A stretch of 43,690 bases of DNA from a virus: IMG/VR virus record IMGVR_UViG_3300028045_000033, positions 1 to 43,690 of that record; one strand, given 5' to 3'. The position numbers and the translations under genes are program-made. Of the stretch, positions 28,413 through 37,857 are shown piece by piece; position 1 is the first letter of the stretch, and every line of letters starts with the position of its first letter. The notes beneath the pieces were generated by a model. It worked only from the letters and a program-made list of their open reading frames with translations. It was not told the DNA's origin and searched no databases.

Positions 28413-29311
28413 GAATAGAAATAGAACAGAGTCAAGATTATACCTTTAGTTGGTCTTTTTACGACAGGAATATACAAGAAATCCCAGTAGAGGGAACCAT
28501 AGTAGTATATCAAAATAGTGGTACTGAGCTTGTAAGTGAAACGGCTATTTCAATTGAAACTGACGGTGAAATGAGATATACGCTACAGTCTGCAAATACT
28601 GGGACTATAGCATGTAACTACAAAATAGAGCTACAATATAAAGTCGATGATACTGTTAGTAGATTGTTTTATTTATTCGACATCGTTGCTACACCAATTA
28701 AAAACAACGTACGAGATGAAGACTTATTTAAGTATGTTGGTGAATTAAGAAGCAAGTACAAGCCATACGTAAAGGAAACATCTTCACTTGGTACGAGTTC
28801 TTCATTTATAAGTAAAGAAATAGAACCATTAAATATCAATTTTAAAGGCGGATACGTTGATATTTATATCGATGATACAACCGTACACAGTGCAGAGGTT
28901 ATAACATGGGAACCTCAACTATACAGGATTACATTTAAACCACAATATACCGATAGTATTGCATCGGGTGTACGTTTTAGGATAAGACCTAGTTACCAGG
29001 ACTTTATTGATGAGGCATATGATAATATTGTATGCCGTGATATCCGTAATAAGGTAGGTCTAAAAGCAAGGTATATTGACACCACTATTACAAGAAATCT
29101 AACTGTTTATAAATCACTTGAAATTATATGTTTCTCCAATGTAGAGGAGGAAGGTGATAAGTGGTATATGCGAGCTAATAAGTTTGGGCAAGACTATAAG
29201 GATGAGTTACAGAGATTACTTGAACCTGTAGATGCAGACGATGACGGTAATATCTCAGATGAAGAAAACGAGAATAGACCAAGCTCAATGAATAGGAGTA
29301 TCCGAAGATGA
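28409..29311 (+). CDS. Head-tail connector protein with an EF-hand-like loop
   Basis: 300 residues in three parts: an N-terminal beta domain (1-110, YTFSWSFYDRNIQEIPVEGT) resembling domains of baseplate/neck proteins; a beta segment (130-190); and a helical adaptor-like part (FIDEAYDNIVCRDIRNKVGLK to GQDYKDELQRLLEP) similar in style to gp6-type head completion proteins. Residues 275-286 (DADDDGNISDEE) fit a canonical calcium-binding EF-hand loop: acidic at 1, 3, 5 and 12, Gly at 6, Ile at 8. The position between capsid and tail genes supports a joining role. Confidence 0.65.
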   Translation: MRIEIEQSQDYTFSWSFYDRNIQEIPVEGTIVVYQNSGTELVSETAISIETDGEMRYTLQSANTGTIACNYKIELQYKVDDTVSRLFYLFDIVATPIKNNVRDEDLFKYVGELRSKYKPYVKETSSLGTSSSFISKEIEPLNINFKGGYVDIYIDDTTVHSAEVITWEPQLYRITFKPQYTDSIASGVRFRIRPSYQDFIDEAYDNIVCRDIRNKVGLKARYIDTTITRNLTVYKSLEIICFSNVEEEGDKWYMRANKFGQDYKDELQRLLEPVDADDDGNISDEENENRPSSMNRSIRR

Positions 29312-29691
29312 TAGCATCTGATATCTACGACCTAGTTCAATACATTACAAGCGAGGTTAAAATTAACACCACGTTTGGCAATCCTGATCTTGGTGCCGAT
29401 GAATTACCACATTGTAAAATTATGATGACAGATGATTTTGAAATACATAATCAAAACACTAAAACATTAACATTGGATTTACCTTTAGAGCTTCGTATTG
29501 TTGTTTCTGAAGGTGAAGAACTAAAAGCACTTGAAGTGTTTGAAAGGTTGCTATTGAAAGTCAACCAGTTTAAAGATCATACGGGTAGCAAGTTAGAAGG
29601 AACGGGTACCCCTGAATATGTAGAAGATACTAAAACTTTCGAGATTAGTACACTTTACACAATAAAACCATTAATACAAGATACACAATAA
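29308..29691 (+). CDS. Tail terminator/tail completion protein
   Basis: 127 residues: MIASDIYDLVQYITSEVKIN, then a beta-rich body (LPLELRIVVSEGEELKALEVFERLL) and FEISTLYTIKPLI. The size, alpha/beta order and place directly before the tail tube gene fit tail terminators (gpU/gp17-like) that cap the tube for joining to the head. No signature residue is diagnostic. Confidence 0.65.
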   Translation: MIASDIYDLVQYITSEVKINTTFGNPDLGADELPHCKIMMTDDFEIHNQNTKTLTLDLPLELRIVVSEGEELKALEVFERLLLKVNQFKDHTGSKLEGTGTPEYVEDTKTFEISTLYTIKPLIQDTQ

Positions 29692-29701
29692 GGAGCTAAT
29701 C

Positions 29702-30550
29702 ATGGCATTAACATATTACACTGGGCTTTCGGACGTTGACATAGCAAAAGAGGTCATCGCAAAGGCACCAGATTTATACATACAAAAAAGAGAATACGCG
29801 GGTACCGGAGTATACGCGGTTGATAGTACAGGCGGTGGTACTTCAATACTAACCCCTGCAACAAATCCAAGTTGGACCATAAATGAGTTCGCTTCCACTG
29901 TAGCTGATAACCTACTGATTACCGATGACAATGGAAAGGTTGCAACTGGTAAAATCATATATAATGATGATGGTAGTATCGCATTTGATGAAAGTGCAAT
30001 GGTACTTGAAGAGGATGGAACCACAGCACCAACATTAACGGCTGGTAGTTCTTACACATTTAAGGTATATACACCGTCAAGTGATGCGGGCAATACATAC
30101 GGTCCTTTCTTCGGCCTTGTAGAGGGTGCAGAGCTTAATATTACAGATACTTTCATGAAGTTTAAGTATTCAACTCCTAAAAAGCTACTTTTCAAGGATC
30201 TTGAAGAGCGTGAAGGCCAAATCACAGGCGGACAAGTTAATTTCAGCGGTACCGATGTTGCCAAAACTATTTTCGGTGCTGTAGAATATGGTAGTCAAAC
30301 AGGACAAACTTCACTTGCTGTTGGTAGCGAGCCTGATACTGATGTCTTCTATAGACCTACATTCGTCGGTGAAGATAGATCTAATAGATCATGGATCGTA
30401 CGCCTTAGGGAAGTACAATTTGAAATTACTGGTAATCAGTTTGGTAAAGCTGAAAGCGGTCACTTTATGGCACCTTTTACAGCCGACCTTATCAGTGATA
30501 CTCTATATCCTACAAACGCGGATTTAATGCAGATTGTAAGAGTAGATTAA
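29702..30550 (+). CDS. Major tail tube protein
   Basis: 282 residues, beta-rich, AAGGAG upstream, placed before the chaperones and tape measure. Segments typical of tube proteins: ELNITDTFMKFKYSTPKKLLFKDLEEREGQITGGQVNFSG and SWIVRLREVQFEITGNQFGKAES described here by position (about 137-176 and 228-250). Forms stacked rings around the tape measure. Confidence 0.75.
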   Translation: MALTYYTGLSDVDIAKEVIAKAPDLYIQKREYAGTGVYAVDSTGGGTSILTPATNPSWTINEFASTVADNLLITDDNGKVATGKIIYNDDGSIAFDESAMVLEEDGTTAPTLTAGSSYTFKVYTPSSDAGNTYGPFFGLVEGAELNITDTFMKFKYSTPKKLLFKDLEEREGQITGGQVNFSGTDVAKTIFGAVEYGSQTGQTSLAVGSEPDTDVFYRPTFVGEDRSNRSWIVRLREVQFEITGNQFGKAESGHFMAPFTADLISDTLYPTNADLMQIVRVD

Positions 30551-31188
30551 TGATAACCCTTAGTATAACACATCTAATCATATTAGGAGTTATACTATTG
30601 TATATACTCTTTAAAAACAGAGAGTATAAAAGTAAAATAGCTAGCCCCGAACGTATCTATGTTGATACATCAGGGGTTAGTGTTAACCCTCCAAATTTTA
30701 TTGAAGTATTAAAGAATAAGACTATCAATTTTGATATTGGTACACACGCTATAAAAATAACACATATAACACCAAGTGACGGCTTTACGAGTGTTAATCT
30801 TATAGCATCATTATTTAGTAAGTTTTCTGATTTAATGGAAAAGATACCAGAAAATAAAATTGAAAGGATTAAAAACAACCTATTAAAAGCAGGCATTTAT
30901 AAACAAATAGTCTACGAAATATATAATCTTTCAAAGAGTTTTACGAGTGGTAATGGTGGTTATAGACGCGCCTTAATTGATTATTCCAAAACACATGAAG
31001 AGGAAATATTTTTAATAGTTGACCAAATATTCGATTATTGGATGTATATAAAAAAGCTGGTAGCCCTCCTGTCGAAGGGGGGCAGCAAACGGATGATACT
31101 TGGAGAGGGGTGTACTTGGAACTCTTACGAAACGGATATGACTGGAAATCGTATAATAAAGCCCCGCTTCGGATTATCTATGAATTAA
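30550..31188 (+). CDS. Tail assembly chaperone, unshifted (G) product
   Basis: 212 residues. Helical core (EVLKNKTINFDIGTHAIKI, LIASLFSKFSDLMEKIPENK, and HEEEIFLIVDQIFDYWMYIKK) fits tail chaperones located between tube and tape measure. It begins with a strong hydrophobic segment (residues 3-21, TLSITHLIILGVILLYILF), unusual for this role. After the slip site the 0 frame continues for 43 more codons, longer than usual. It overlaps the tube gene stop (TAATGA). Confidence 0.7.
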   Translation: MITLSITHLIILGVILLYILFKNREYKSKIASPERIYVDTSGVSVNPPNFIEVLKNKTINFDIGTHAIKITHITPSDGFTSVNLIASLFSKFSDLMEKIPENKIERIKNNLLKAGIYKQIVYEIYNLSKSFTSGNGGYRRALIDYSKTHEEEIFLIVDQIFDYWMYIKKLVALLSKGGSKRMILGEGCTWNSYETDMTGNRIIKPRFGLSMN

Positions 31189-31241
31189 TAGAGCAAATTA
31201 ATGTCGAGAAACTAAAGAAGTATAAACATGGCAAAAGATAA
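30550..31241 (+). CDS. Tail assembly chaperone, -1 frameshift (GT) fusion
   Basis: Predicted fusion of 230 residues: 169 codons in the first frame, then a -1 slip at A AAA AAG (31050-31056) into the overlapping frame that reads AGSPPVEGGQQTDDTWRGVY and ends with a Lys/Arg-rich helix at 31241. The second frame has an internal ATG (31038) but no ribosome site. A few percent of such fusion is characteristic of lambda G/GT-type systems, where the fusion recruits tube protein to the tape measure. Confidence 0.85.
31050..31083 (+). promoter_or_regulatory. Programmed -1 ribosomal frameshift signal
   Basis: The heptamer A AAA AAG is in the correct phase (codons ATA AAA AAG). After six bases a stem follows: GCCCTCC (31063-31069) with GGGGGGC (31077-31083), seven pairs including one G-U, loop of seven. 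Slip site, spacer and stem all match the textbook arrangement. Confidence 0.92.
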
Positions 31242-33408
31242 AATAGAGATACAAGTACTAGCCAAGGGCGTAAAGGAAGCTCAAGCCGAAATTGATAAAC
31301 TCAAAAAGAAACTTGAAGATACAACCAAAAAAAACGAGGGATTTGCTAGAGTATTTAAAGCGTCATGGTTAAAAATTGCGGGTGTTGTCACCGCTGGTGG
31401 TATTGCTATATCAAAGGCTATTAATATAGCAACAGGCGCTGCGAAGTTTAATCAATCAGTACAGGCAATGGAAACACAATTTGGTGTATCTTCTAAGCGA
31501 ATATTAAAAGAGTTAAAAAGAGTATCTAAAGGTACTATTTCAAATGCTGATATTATAAGCTCTGCAAATAAAGCTATGGCGTTAAATGTTACTAAAGACA
31601 TTGATGAAATGGCAAACCTTATGGAAGTTGCAAGGGTACGCGGTCAGGCTATGGGGCTTGATACCACACAGGCGTTTAATGATATTGTAACTGGTATCGG
31701 TCGTGGATCTCCTTTAATTTTAGATAACCTCGGTATAATCACCAAGGGGTGGGCTGAAGAAGCAAAGGCAGCTGGCAAGGCTATGGATGCTCAGTTCATA
31801 CTTAATAAGGTTCTTGCAGACGGTGCAAAAATACTGGAAAAAACTGGTGATGTTGCGTTGACTGATGCTGAAAAGTTCCAAAAGGTAACAAGTTCATTTA
31901 AAAATATGGCTGTTAGTCTTGGAAGTAAATTACTACCAGTTGTATCGGTTGTATCTGGTAGTATAGCGGATTTATTTAAAGAGGAAGACGATCTATTAAC
32001 TACTACAAAGAACCTTATAAGTGCAACCGATGAATATAGAAGGGTATCAAGTGAGTTAGACTCAGCAAATAAAAAGCTAACACAGAGCGAACGCAGTAAA
32101 AGAATTGAACGGCAATTAGAATTAAAATCTCAGTATGTAAACTTTATCAACAATATTAATAAACAGTACAGAGAGTCATTATCACTAGTACCTAATCTAG
32201 AAAAAGAGATATCCAAACTTAAAGATAAACGAGATGAAAACAATGAAACACTCGAAAAGCAAAAACAATTACTTGACGTTTTAGGTACTAATAGCGGAGC
32301 GTATCGAACTGTACAGGCTCAGGTTACTGATACATTAAGTAAACAAAATAAAATACTAACTCAATTAGATGAAAAGGAAAATCTGTTATCAGATACCACA
32401 AAAAATCTAACAGAGTCTAAACGTCAACTAGCAATAGGGTTACGAGATGGTAAAATTGAAATTGAAGATATACTAAAGTTATCTCCTGACTTAGCAAATG
32501 AGATAATAAACCTATCTGAAACAATAAAGGATAACACTGGAAAGGTTGATAAAAATACTAATTCTGTAGTCAAAAACAAAGAAGCATCTGAGGCACTTAA
32601 AAAAGCACGGCAAGAATTAATCATAGAAGCCATTAAAATGGGTATAGCTGAAAAGGATTTGACAGACTTAACGCTTGAACAAATACAAAAAAGAATAGAA
32701 GCTTTTCAGCAAGAAAAAGAAATAAAAGAAGCTCTTTTACAGGCTGGTTTTGATAGTGCTAAAACAATAAACGATGAAATATTTAGAAGACTACAAGAAT
32801 CAAGGGCATTAGACTTTGAAAACGCTAACGAATATACGCAACAATTAAAAGCATTAGATGAAGAGGAATCCGCAAGAAAACGGGCTGATAAAGAAGCTGA
32901 ATTAGAACAGGCCATTGCAAACGGTGATGAAGAGCTAGCCAATGAAATAAGACTAGAACTACAACGCGAAGACCTAAAGAAGAAAGAAGCCGAGCGTGAA
33001 AAGAAACTAAAAACAGAACAATTTAAAGCAGATCGAAAAGCCAAGTTTATACAGGCCCTTATTAATACCGCCCTTGCTGTAACTGCATTTTTAGCAAAGG
33101 GAGACCTTGCGGGGGCAACCGCTGCGGGTATTGCTGGCGGTGTAGAGTCTGCTATTATTATGTCACAACCAGTGCCGAAGTTTAGACAGGGTACGGATTT
33201 TTCACCTGGTGGTACTGCGCTTGTCGGTGAAGCTGGTCCCGAACTTGTAAACATTCCACAAGGTTCACAAGTAACACCTAATAATGTAAGTAATACAGAA
33301 AATATTGATAATAGAAATACAGTTATAAATGTATCAAGCCCAAACGCTATTGAGTTTGTAAACGAGCTACAACAAACGTATGGTATTGATGTATTTGGGG
33401 GCGGATAA
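31228..33408 (+). CDS. Tape measure protein
   Basis: 726 residues. Coiled-coil start (EAQAEIDKLKKKLEDTTKK), a hydrophobic segment about 48-72, the conserved TMP-like region (ANKAMALNVTKDIDEMANLM and LILDNLGIITKGWAEEA), a long charged helical middle, a hydrophobic segment near 615-650 (ALINTALAVTAFLAKGDLAG) and a C-terminus with ALVGEAGPELVNIPQGSQV. This last motif is a hallmark of tape measures. Length suggests a tail of roughly 110 nm using the usual 0.15 nm per residue. It starts inside the end of the frameshift product. Confidence 0.93.
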   Translation: MAKDKIEIQVLAKGVKEAQAEIDKLKKKLEDTTKKNEGFARVFKASWLKIAGVVTAGGIAISKAINIATGAAKFNQSVQAMETQFGVSSKRILKELKRVSKGTISNADIISSANKAMALNVTKDIDEMANLMEVARVRGQAMGLDTTQAFNDIVTGIGRGSPLILDNLGIITKGWAEEAKAAGKAMDAQFILNKVLADGAKILEKTGDVALTDAEKFQKVTSSFKNMAVSLGSKLLPVVSVVSGSIADLFKEEDDLLTTTKNLISATDEYRRVSSELDSANKKLTQSERSKRIERQLELKSQYVNFINNINKQYRESLSLVPNLEKEISKLKDKRDENNETLEKQKQLLDVLGTNSGAYRTVQAQVTDTLSKQNKILTQLDEKENLLSDTTKNLTESKRQLAIGLRDGKIEIEDILKLSPDLANEIINLSETIKDNTGKVDKNTNSVVKNKEASEALKKARQELIIEAIKMGIAEKDLTDLTLEQIQKRIEAFQQEKEIKEALLQAGFDSAKTINDEIFRRLQESRALDFENANEYTQQLKALDEEESARKRADKEAELEQAIANGDEELANEIRLELQREDLKKKEAEREKKLKTEQFKADRKAKFIQALINTALAVTAFLAKGDLAGATAAGIAGGVESAIIMSQPVPKFRQGTDFSPGGTALVGEAGPELVNIPQGSQVTPNNVSNTENIDNRNTVINVSSPNAIEFVNELQQTYGIDVFGGG

Positions 33409-33776
33409 TGGCTATAATATCAGATGGAACTACAAGCGTTGATTTGGGCCTTTGTGCTGAGTTAATAGACCCTATATTAGAAAAATCTAGTAAACGTACA
33501 GCGGGCGGTAATACACGCAGTATTACGAGTGGTGAAAGATTAGTATTTTCGGTTAAAGGACGTGTCACACCCACTATTCTTCGTTCGGCGTTTGACCTAT
33601 TAAAAAACGGGGCTAGTAATTACTTTTATACCCCAAATGATGCATCCGAATGGGAGGATCTTTATGATTCTAGTAACTTCCCCCTAAACTGCAATATAAC
33701 TGGTCTAAAGAGAGAATGGGATAATAGAAACTATTACTATATTATGTTTAATGTGGAGTCAGTATCATATGTCTAG
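33408..33776 (+). CDS. Distal tail-type protein
   Basis: 122 residues, beta-rich. It starts at the tape measure stop and precedes the large Tal-like gene, the position of small distal tail or tip proteins. Segments: ISDGTTSVDLGLCAELIDP and RVTPTILRSAFDLLKNGASN. Assigned from order and composition. Confidence 0.55.
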   Translation: MAIISDGTTSVDLGLCAELIDPILEKSSKRTAGGNTRSITSGERLVFSVKGRVTPTILRSAFDLLKNGASNYFYTPNDASEWEDLYDSSNFPLNCNITGLKREWDNRNYYYIMFNVESVSYV

Positions 33777-35832
33777 AGAGGCCAGCACATCTGCAAGAAC
33801 AGAGGAAATAGTCAATAACCTCATAAGCCCAAACATACAAGCTGAGGTGTACCTTGAGGTGTATGATAATGGATCATGGCAAGTCATAGAAGATATCGAC
33901 ATAGAGCGTGGTATCGATTGGACCGAGAGTGGTAAAAAGCTAAAGTTTAGTAATTTTGCGCTAACGCCTTTACCTGGTACTATATCGTTTTCGGTATACA
34001 ATGAAAATGGTAAATATTTCCCTGGTAGTGGGACCACTAGTGAAAACCTATTTGATATTGATACAAAAGTAAGATTAAAAGCTGGCTATATACTCGACGA
34101 TGGTAGCACGTCAAGCGAAAGCCTAAATCTAAACGATATCGCTGGTGAAACAATAAAATCGTTTTTCTTTGGTACTGAGCATAGTGGAGGGACTGTAATA
34201 TTAGATTCTGACAATGTGAGTGGTGCAACACATTTCGCGCCTGAGTTTTTACCCCTGTATGATAGTGTTAATTATGGTAGTACAACATACACCCCTGACG
34301 CTTACACAGTCCAAACATATGATACTAATGTTATCGGGTTGGAATCCTTTGATAAAATAACCGTAACCGCTAATAATACCGCTGGTAAAATATATTATAG
34401 GACCTTTGACGATCCTAACTTAATAAGCACTAGTAATTTCACATCATGGATTTATGGTGCCGATACTATAGACGGTACTCAAGAAATAGACTTTACTGAT
34501 ATTGACAATGAAAGGTTTATACAAGTTGCTGTTTTATATGACGGTATTACATGGAGTAGTAATTATATTATATCTGATATTACAGTATATACTATTTCTA
34601 AGTTTGAAGTATTATATACATCTGTTTATTACCTTGATAACCCTTCGTTTACTGACCCAAAAGCTCCTATTATGCCGATGATATCATGTAAAGGCCGTGA
34701 TACGTACCGAAAAGCCATAGGGATTGATATAAAATATAGTGATGTTAACGGATTATTTATTGATGATATTATAAAGTCTATATGTGATAAAGTGGGCATT
34801 GCTTACACAGCTACGAGTATTGCTGATCTATCATCATTTGGTGCGCGTACCACATTGACTGTTGGTAATACAGATGTTGTAAAAGCTGAGAATCTATTAG
34901 ATCAATGTATGCAAGTTATCAATACTACAGGGTATGTAATGTATACCGAGTATGATAGTGATACTGATGATAATGTTTTATACGTACAACCAAGGCCAGA
35001 GATTGACGATACCACAGGTGTATTTAATTATCTTAATTATGAGAACATCGGAAGTGTTGCAAAGAATAGTGGTAAAATATTACAGAGAATAACCGCGATA
35101 ACAGATAATAATACAACCGATGAAGAGGTCCAACTTGATGTTGAAGCTATAAGCTCAACTGGTAGTAAGTCACTCACATGGTCTGGCAATGCTGCATATA
35201 AACGATTAACGGTTGATAAACCAGATGATATTACAGTAAGTAATCTATCTGTTAATCCTACAAGTATATCGTTTGATGTTGATAGTGTTACTGGCACTGT
35301 TACAGTCACAGCCTATGGTAATAAGTGGTCTAGTACTAACCCCAAATATGAAGGGGAGGGTATGAACTGGGATAATATGGCTAACCTAAACGGAACCACT
35401 GCACGACTTGAAAACCCCCTGTTTATATCTGATGCTGAATGCAAAAGTGTGTCAGATAGCTTTGTTAATCAATTCGGCACTCCTGTGTTTGAAGCTAAAA
35501 ATTTAAAATGGCCTTATTTAAACCTAATAACTGAATTGAATGATGCTCAAATGATGTGGAGGCGTTTTGTAGGTGGTTCAAGTGCAGACCAGATCTATAT
35601 TGTAACAAAGATAAAGCATCACTTTGACAAAAACAAAACACCTAATCATTATACACAGTTTGACCTTGATGACAGTGGATTTGCTTATTCGGATTTAGGG
35701 GACTTTATATATGATGACATAATGGATTATGATAAAGGTTTTGTGTATGATATGGGTATTAGTACCCCACTAAGTACTAACGATGAAATAGACAATGCAA
35801 CAACTGAGATACACAATGTTGATTGCGCATAG
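33769..35832 (+). CDS. Tail-tip (Tal-like) protein
   Basis: 687 residues from ATG 33769; the first methionine at 33751 lies within the preceding gene. N-terminal part AEVYLEVYDNGSWQVIEDIDIERGI and RLKAGYILDDG resembles hub/Tal domains of siphovirus tail tips; a central domain (DIKYSDVNGLFIDDIIKSICDKVG) recalls T4 gp27-like helical-beta modules; the C-terminus has repeats of Asp and Tyr. It would form the hub around which fibres attach. Confidence 0.65.
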   Translation: MSREASTSARTEEIVNNLISPNIQAEVYLEVYDNGSWQVIEDIDIERGIDWTESGKKLKFSNFALTPLPGTISFSVYNENGKYFPGSGTTSENLFDIDTKVRLKAGYILDDGSTSSESLNLNDIAGETIKSFFFGTEHSGGTVILDSDNVSGATHFAPEFLPLYDSVNYGSTTYTPDAYTVQTYDTNVIGLESFDKITVTANNTAGKIYYRTFDDPNLISTSNFTSWIYGADTIDGTQEIDFTDIDNERFIQVAVLYDGITWSSNYIISDITVYTISKFEVLYTSVYYLDNPSFTDPKAPIMPMISCKGRDTYRKAIGIDIKYSDVNGLFIDDIIKSICDKVGIAYTATSIADLSSFGARTTLTVGNTDVVKAENLLDQCMQVINTTGYVMYTEYDSDTDDNVLYVQPRPEIDDTTGVFNYLNYENIGSVAKNSGKILQRITAITDNNTTDEEVQLDVEAISSTGSKSLTWSGNAAYKRLTVDKPDDITVSNLSVNPTSISFDVDSVTGTVTVTAYGNKWSSTNPKYEGEGMNWDNMANLNGTTARLENPLFISDAECKSVSDSFVNQFGTPVFEAKNLKWPYLNLITELNDAQMMWRRFVGGSSADQIYIVTKIKHHFDKNKTPNHYTQFDLDDSGFAYSDLGDFIYDDIMDYDKGFVYDMGISTPLSTNDEIDNATTEIHNVDCA

Positions 35833-35844
35833 GAGAATAACAAC

Positions 35845-37098
35845 ATGGCTGATAAATTAACTAGTGCGGATATATCTGAAGTAACCCGTCAAAGTGATGT
35901 AACGAGCTTACAACATAGAACTAATTACACCAACTTAAAGAATAAAATAAATGAATTAATTGACGATCTGGCAGCCGTTGCAATTGGTACCACAAACGCT
36001 GAAACAACCGCAGCACGTCCATATCATACCAACCTAAAAGAACGTTTAGATAGTATTGGTAGTGGTCAATTACCATATGTAAAAGACGGTGGGGAAGTAA
36101 CACAGCAGGGTACACCAGATATGACAGTAGCTATTGCAGCTGGTGAAGCTAAAATTAACGGTATAGATGTTAAATGGAGTGCTGTAAATAGTGGTACAAT
36201 AACCGCCCCTGTAATATCCACAGGTGGTATTACCACACGTTATGATGTTGTAGTAGCTAATACAGACAGTACTATTACAGTTGTTACAGGTTCCGAAAGT
36301 GAAAACGCTGTATTACCCTCTATAGCTAGCACGCAAAGACCATTGGCGGTTATAAAACTAAATAGTGAAGTAACCACTATTACAACCTCAATTATAGAGG
36401 ATGCACGTTGTCAAGGTTGCGCATATTGCTTTGAAGGTAGAGTCAAATATAATTGGAAACTACAGGATGCTATTGATGATCTTACATCTGGTACTATATG
36501 GGTAGGAAAGGGCAACTATAGAGAGGATTTGACCTACGCAAGCGACCATACAATAAACTTTGAATCAGGTGCAGACATCTATGATAGTACAGGAACCGCA
36601 GCACCACCGAGAGACGTAGACTTGTCAGCACTTAATAATACTATACTTAAATATAATATAGGTATTAATGTTGCTCAATCATATAGACACGATGGTGAAA
36701 TTATATTTTTTGATAAGGTAGATGCTAGAAGTAATGTCGATATAGATGGAAGCTTGGATATGTCATCAGGTGATGGTATACAGACAGATAATGTATATCT
36801 AAAAACAAAAATTGTTGAAATTGGAGCTTGGGATATGGACGCAACTAGTAGTCTAAATGTTGCTCATGGATTAACACAAACAAAAATAAGAGGATTGCAA
36901 GTTTTAATATATGAAGATGATGGTACTAGGATACTACAAATAGATAGAGCCGACAGCTCCGGTGTTTCTAGTGGTAGAGCGCAAATTACAAGTACTAATA
37001 TTGAATTATTTAGGATTTCTGGTGGTGCATTTGATAATACAGATTACAATAGTACTGGCATTAATAGAGGTTATATCGTTATAACCTATGAAGCATAA
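35845..37098 (+). CDS. Tail fibre/receptor-binding candidate
   Basis: 417 residues. The N-terminus MADKLTSADISEVTRQSDVT and helical NLKNKINELIDDLAA fit a trimeric attachment module; the middle has Thr/Ser/Ala-rich beta repeats (GDGSMTVAIAAGEAKI-type phage segment), a CQGCAYC motif with three Cys at about 193-198, and the C-terminus a beta domain (IRGLQVLIYEDDGTRILQIDRA). Located after the Tal-like gene, as expected for receptor-binding proteins. The Cys cluster is unusual in a fibre. Confidence 0.65.
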   Translation: MADKLTSADISEVTRQSDVTSLQHRTNYTNLKNKINELIDDLAAVAIGTTNAETTAARPYHTNLKERLDSIGSGQLPYVKDGGEVTQQGTPDMTVAIAAGEAKINGIDVKWSAVNSGTITAPVISTGGITTRYDVVVANTDSTITVVTGSESENAVLPSIASTQRPLAVIKLNSEVTTITTSIIEDARCQGCAYCFEGRVKYNWKLQDAIDDLTSGTIWVGKGNYREDLTYASDHTINFESGADIYDSTGTAAPPRDVDLSALNNTILKYNIGINVAQSYRHDGEIIFFDKVDARSNVDIDGSLDMSSGDGIQTDNVYLKTKIVEIGAWDMDATSSLNVAHGLTQTKIRGLQVLIYEDDGTRILQIDRADSSGVSSGRAQITSTNIELFRISGGAFDNTDYNSTGINRGYIVITYEA

Positions 37099-37109
37099 GG
37101 AGTTAAATA

Positions 37110-37667
37110 ATGGCAATATTACCAACTAGAGACAGTAGCGACACTAATAGCGCAGCGGATATAAACACACTAAGTGAAGAGGCGGTCAATAAAACTGAAG
37201 CTCAAACGGTAAACGGTGTTAAAACCTTCGGGAGTTTCCCAGTTACACCGAGTTCAGCACCTACGACAGACTATCAAGTTGCAAATAAAAAGTATGTTGA
37301 TGACAATGGTGGTGGTGGCGGTGGTTCGACTGGAATAACATTTTATTTCAAAGGTAATGCATATGTTGGAACAAAGCAGGCACAAGTATTAATGCCAGCA
37401 AGTGCAACAATTAGCAAGGTTATAGCATACGCAGACACCGCACCAACAGGCGCAGACATGCAAATCGATGTAAATAAAAACGGAACTACAATATTTACAA
37501 CACAATCAAAGCGTCCAATAATCGCAGCTGGTACAAATACAGATGATAGTGATACACCAGATGTTACAGCACTTACACAGGACGATATAGTTAGTATAGA
37601 CGTTGACCAAGTAGGAAGCACTGTAGTCGGTGGTGATGATTTAATGGTAACAGTAGTATTTTCATAA
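37110..37667 (+). CDS. Short fibre with poly-Gly hinge
   Basis: 185 residues in two parts: a fibre shaft segment (AVNKTEAQTVNGVKTFGSFP and TTDYQVANKKYVDDN, common in tail fibres), then a poly-Gly hinge (about 68-74) and a beta-sandwich tip (STGITFYFKGNAYVGTKQAQ). The hinge followed by a compact tip is like exchangeable adhesin domains. AAGGAG upstream. Confidence 0.7.
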   Translation: MAILPTRDSSDTNSAADINTLSEEAVNKTEAQTVNGVKTFGSFPVTPSSAPTTDYQVANKKYVDDNGGGGGGSTGITFYFKGNAYVGTKQAQVLMPASATISKVIAYADTAPTGADMQIDVNKNGTTIFTTQSKRPIIAAGTNTDDSDTPDVTALTQDDIVSIDVDQVGSTVVGGDDLMVTVVFS

Positions 37668-37686
37668 CATAATAAGGAGATAAATT

Positions 37687-37857
37687 ATGGCATTAACAAC
37701 CGCAGAAATAGCAAAAGTAAAAAAGATAATTAAAAAACAAGACGATAGCGAGACTGTAGATGAAATAAATAGAATTGCATACGAAGAAATAGCAATACTG
37801 CGAGATCAGATAAAAGCTATAGATGATAAGAGAATACAAGATATAAAAAACCTATAA
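37687..37857 (+). CDS. Small helical protein in the fibre cluster
   Basis: 56 residues (MALTTAEIAKVKKIIKKQDD then helical to KRIQDIKNL), charged, possibly a fibre-assembly helper or fibre shaft coiled coil. AAGGAG lies nine bases upstream. It overlaps the following gene by one base. Confidence 0.6.
   Translation: MALTTAEIAKVKKIIKKQDDSETVDEINRIAYEEIAILRDQIKAIDDKRIQDIKNL

Noticed and set aside
31038-31241. Independent gene starting at ATG 31038
   Set aside because: No ribosome site; it is the -1 frame of the tail chaperone reached through the slip site.
32706-33254. 182-residue reverse-strand Ser/Ala-rich frame
   Set aside because: Shadow of the tape measure gene caused by its codon use.
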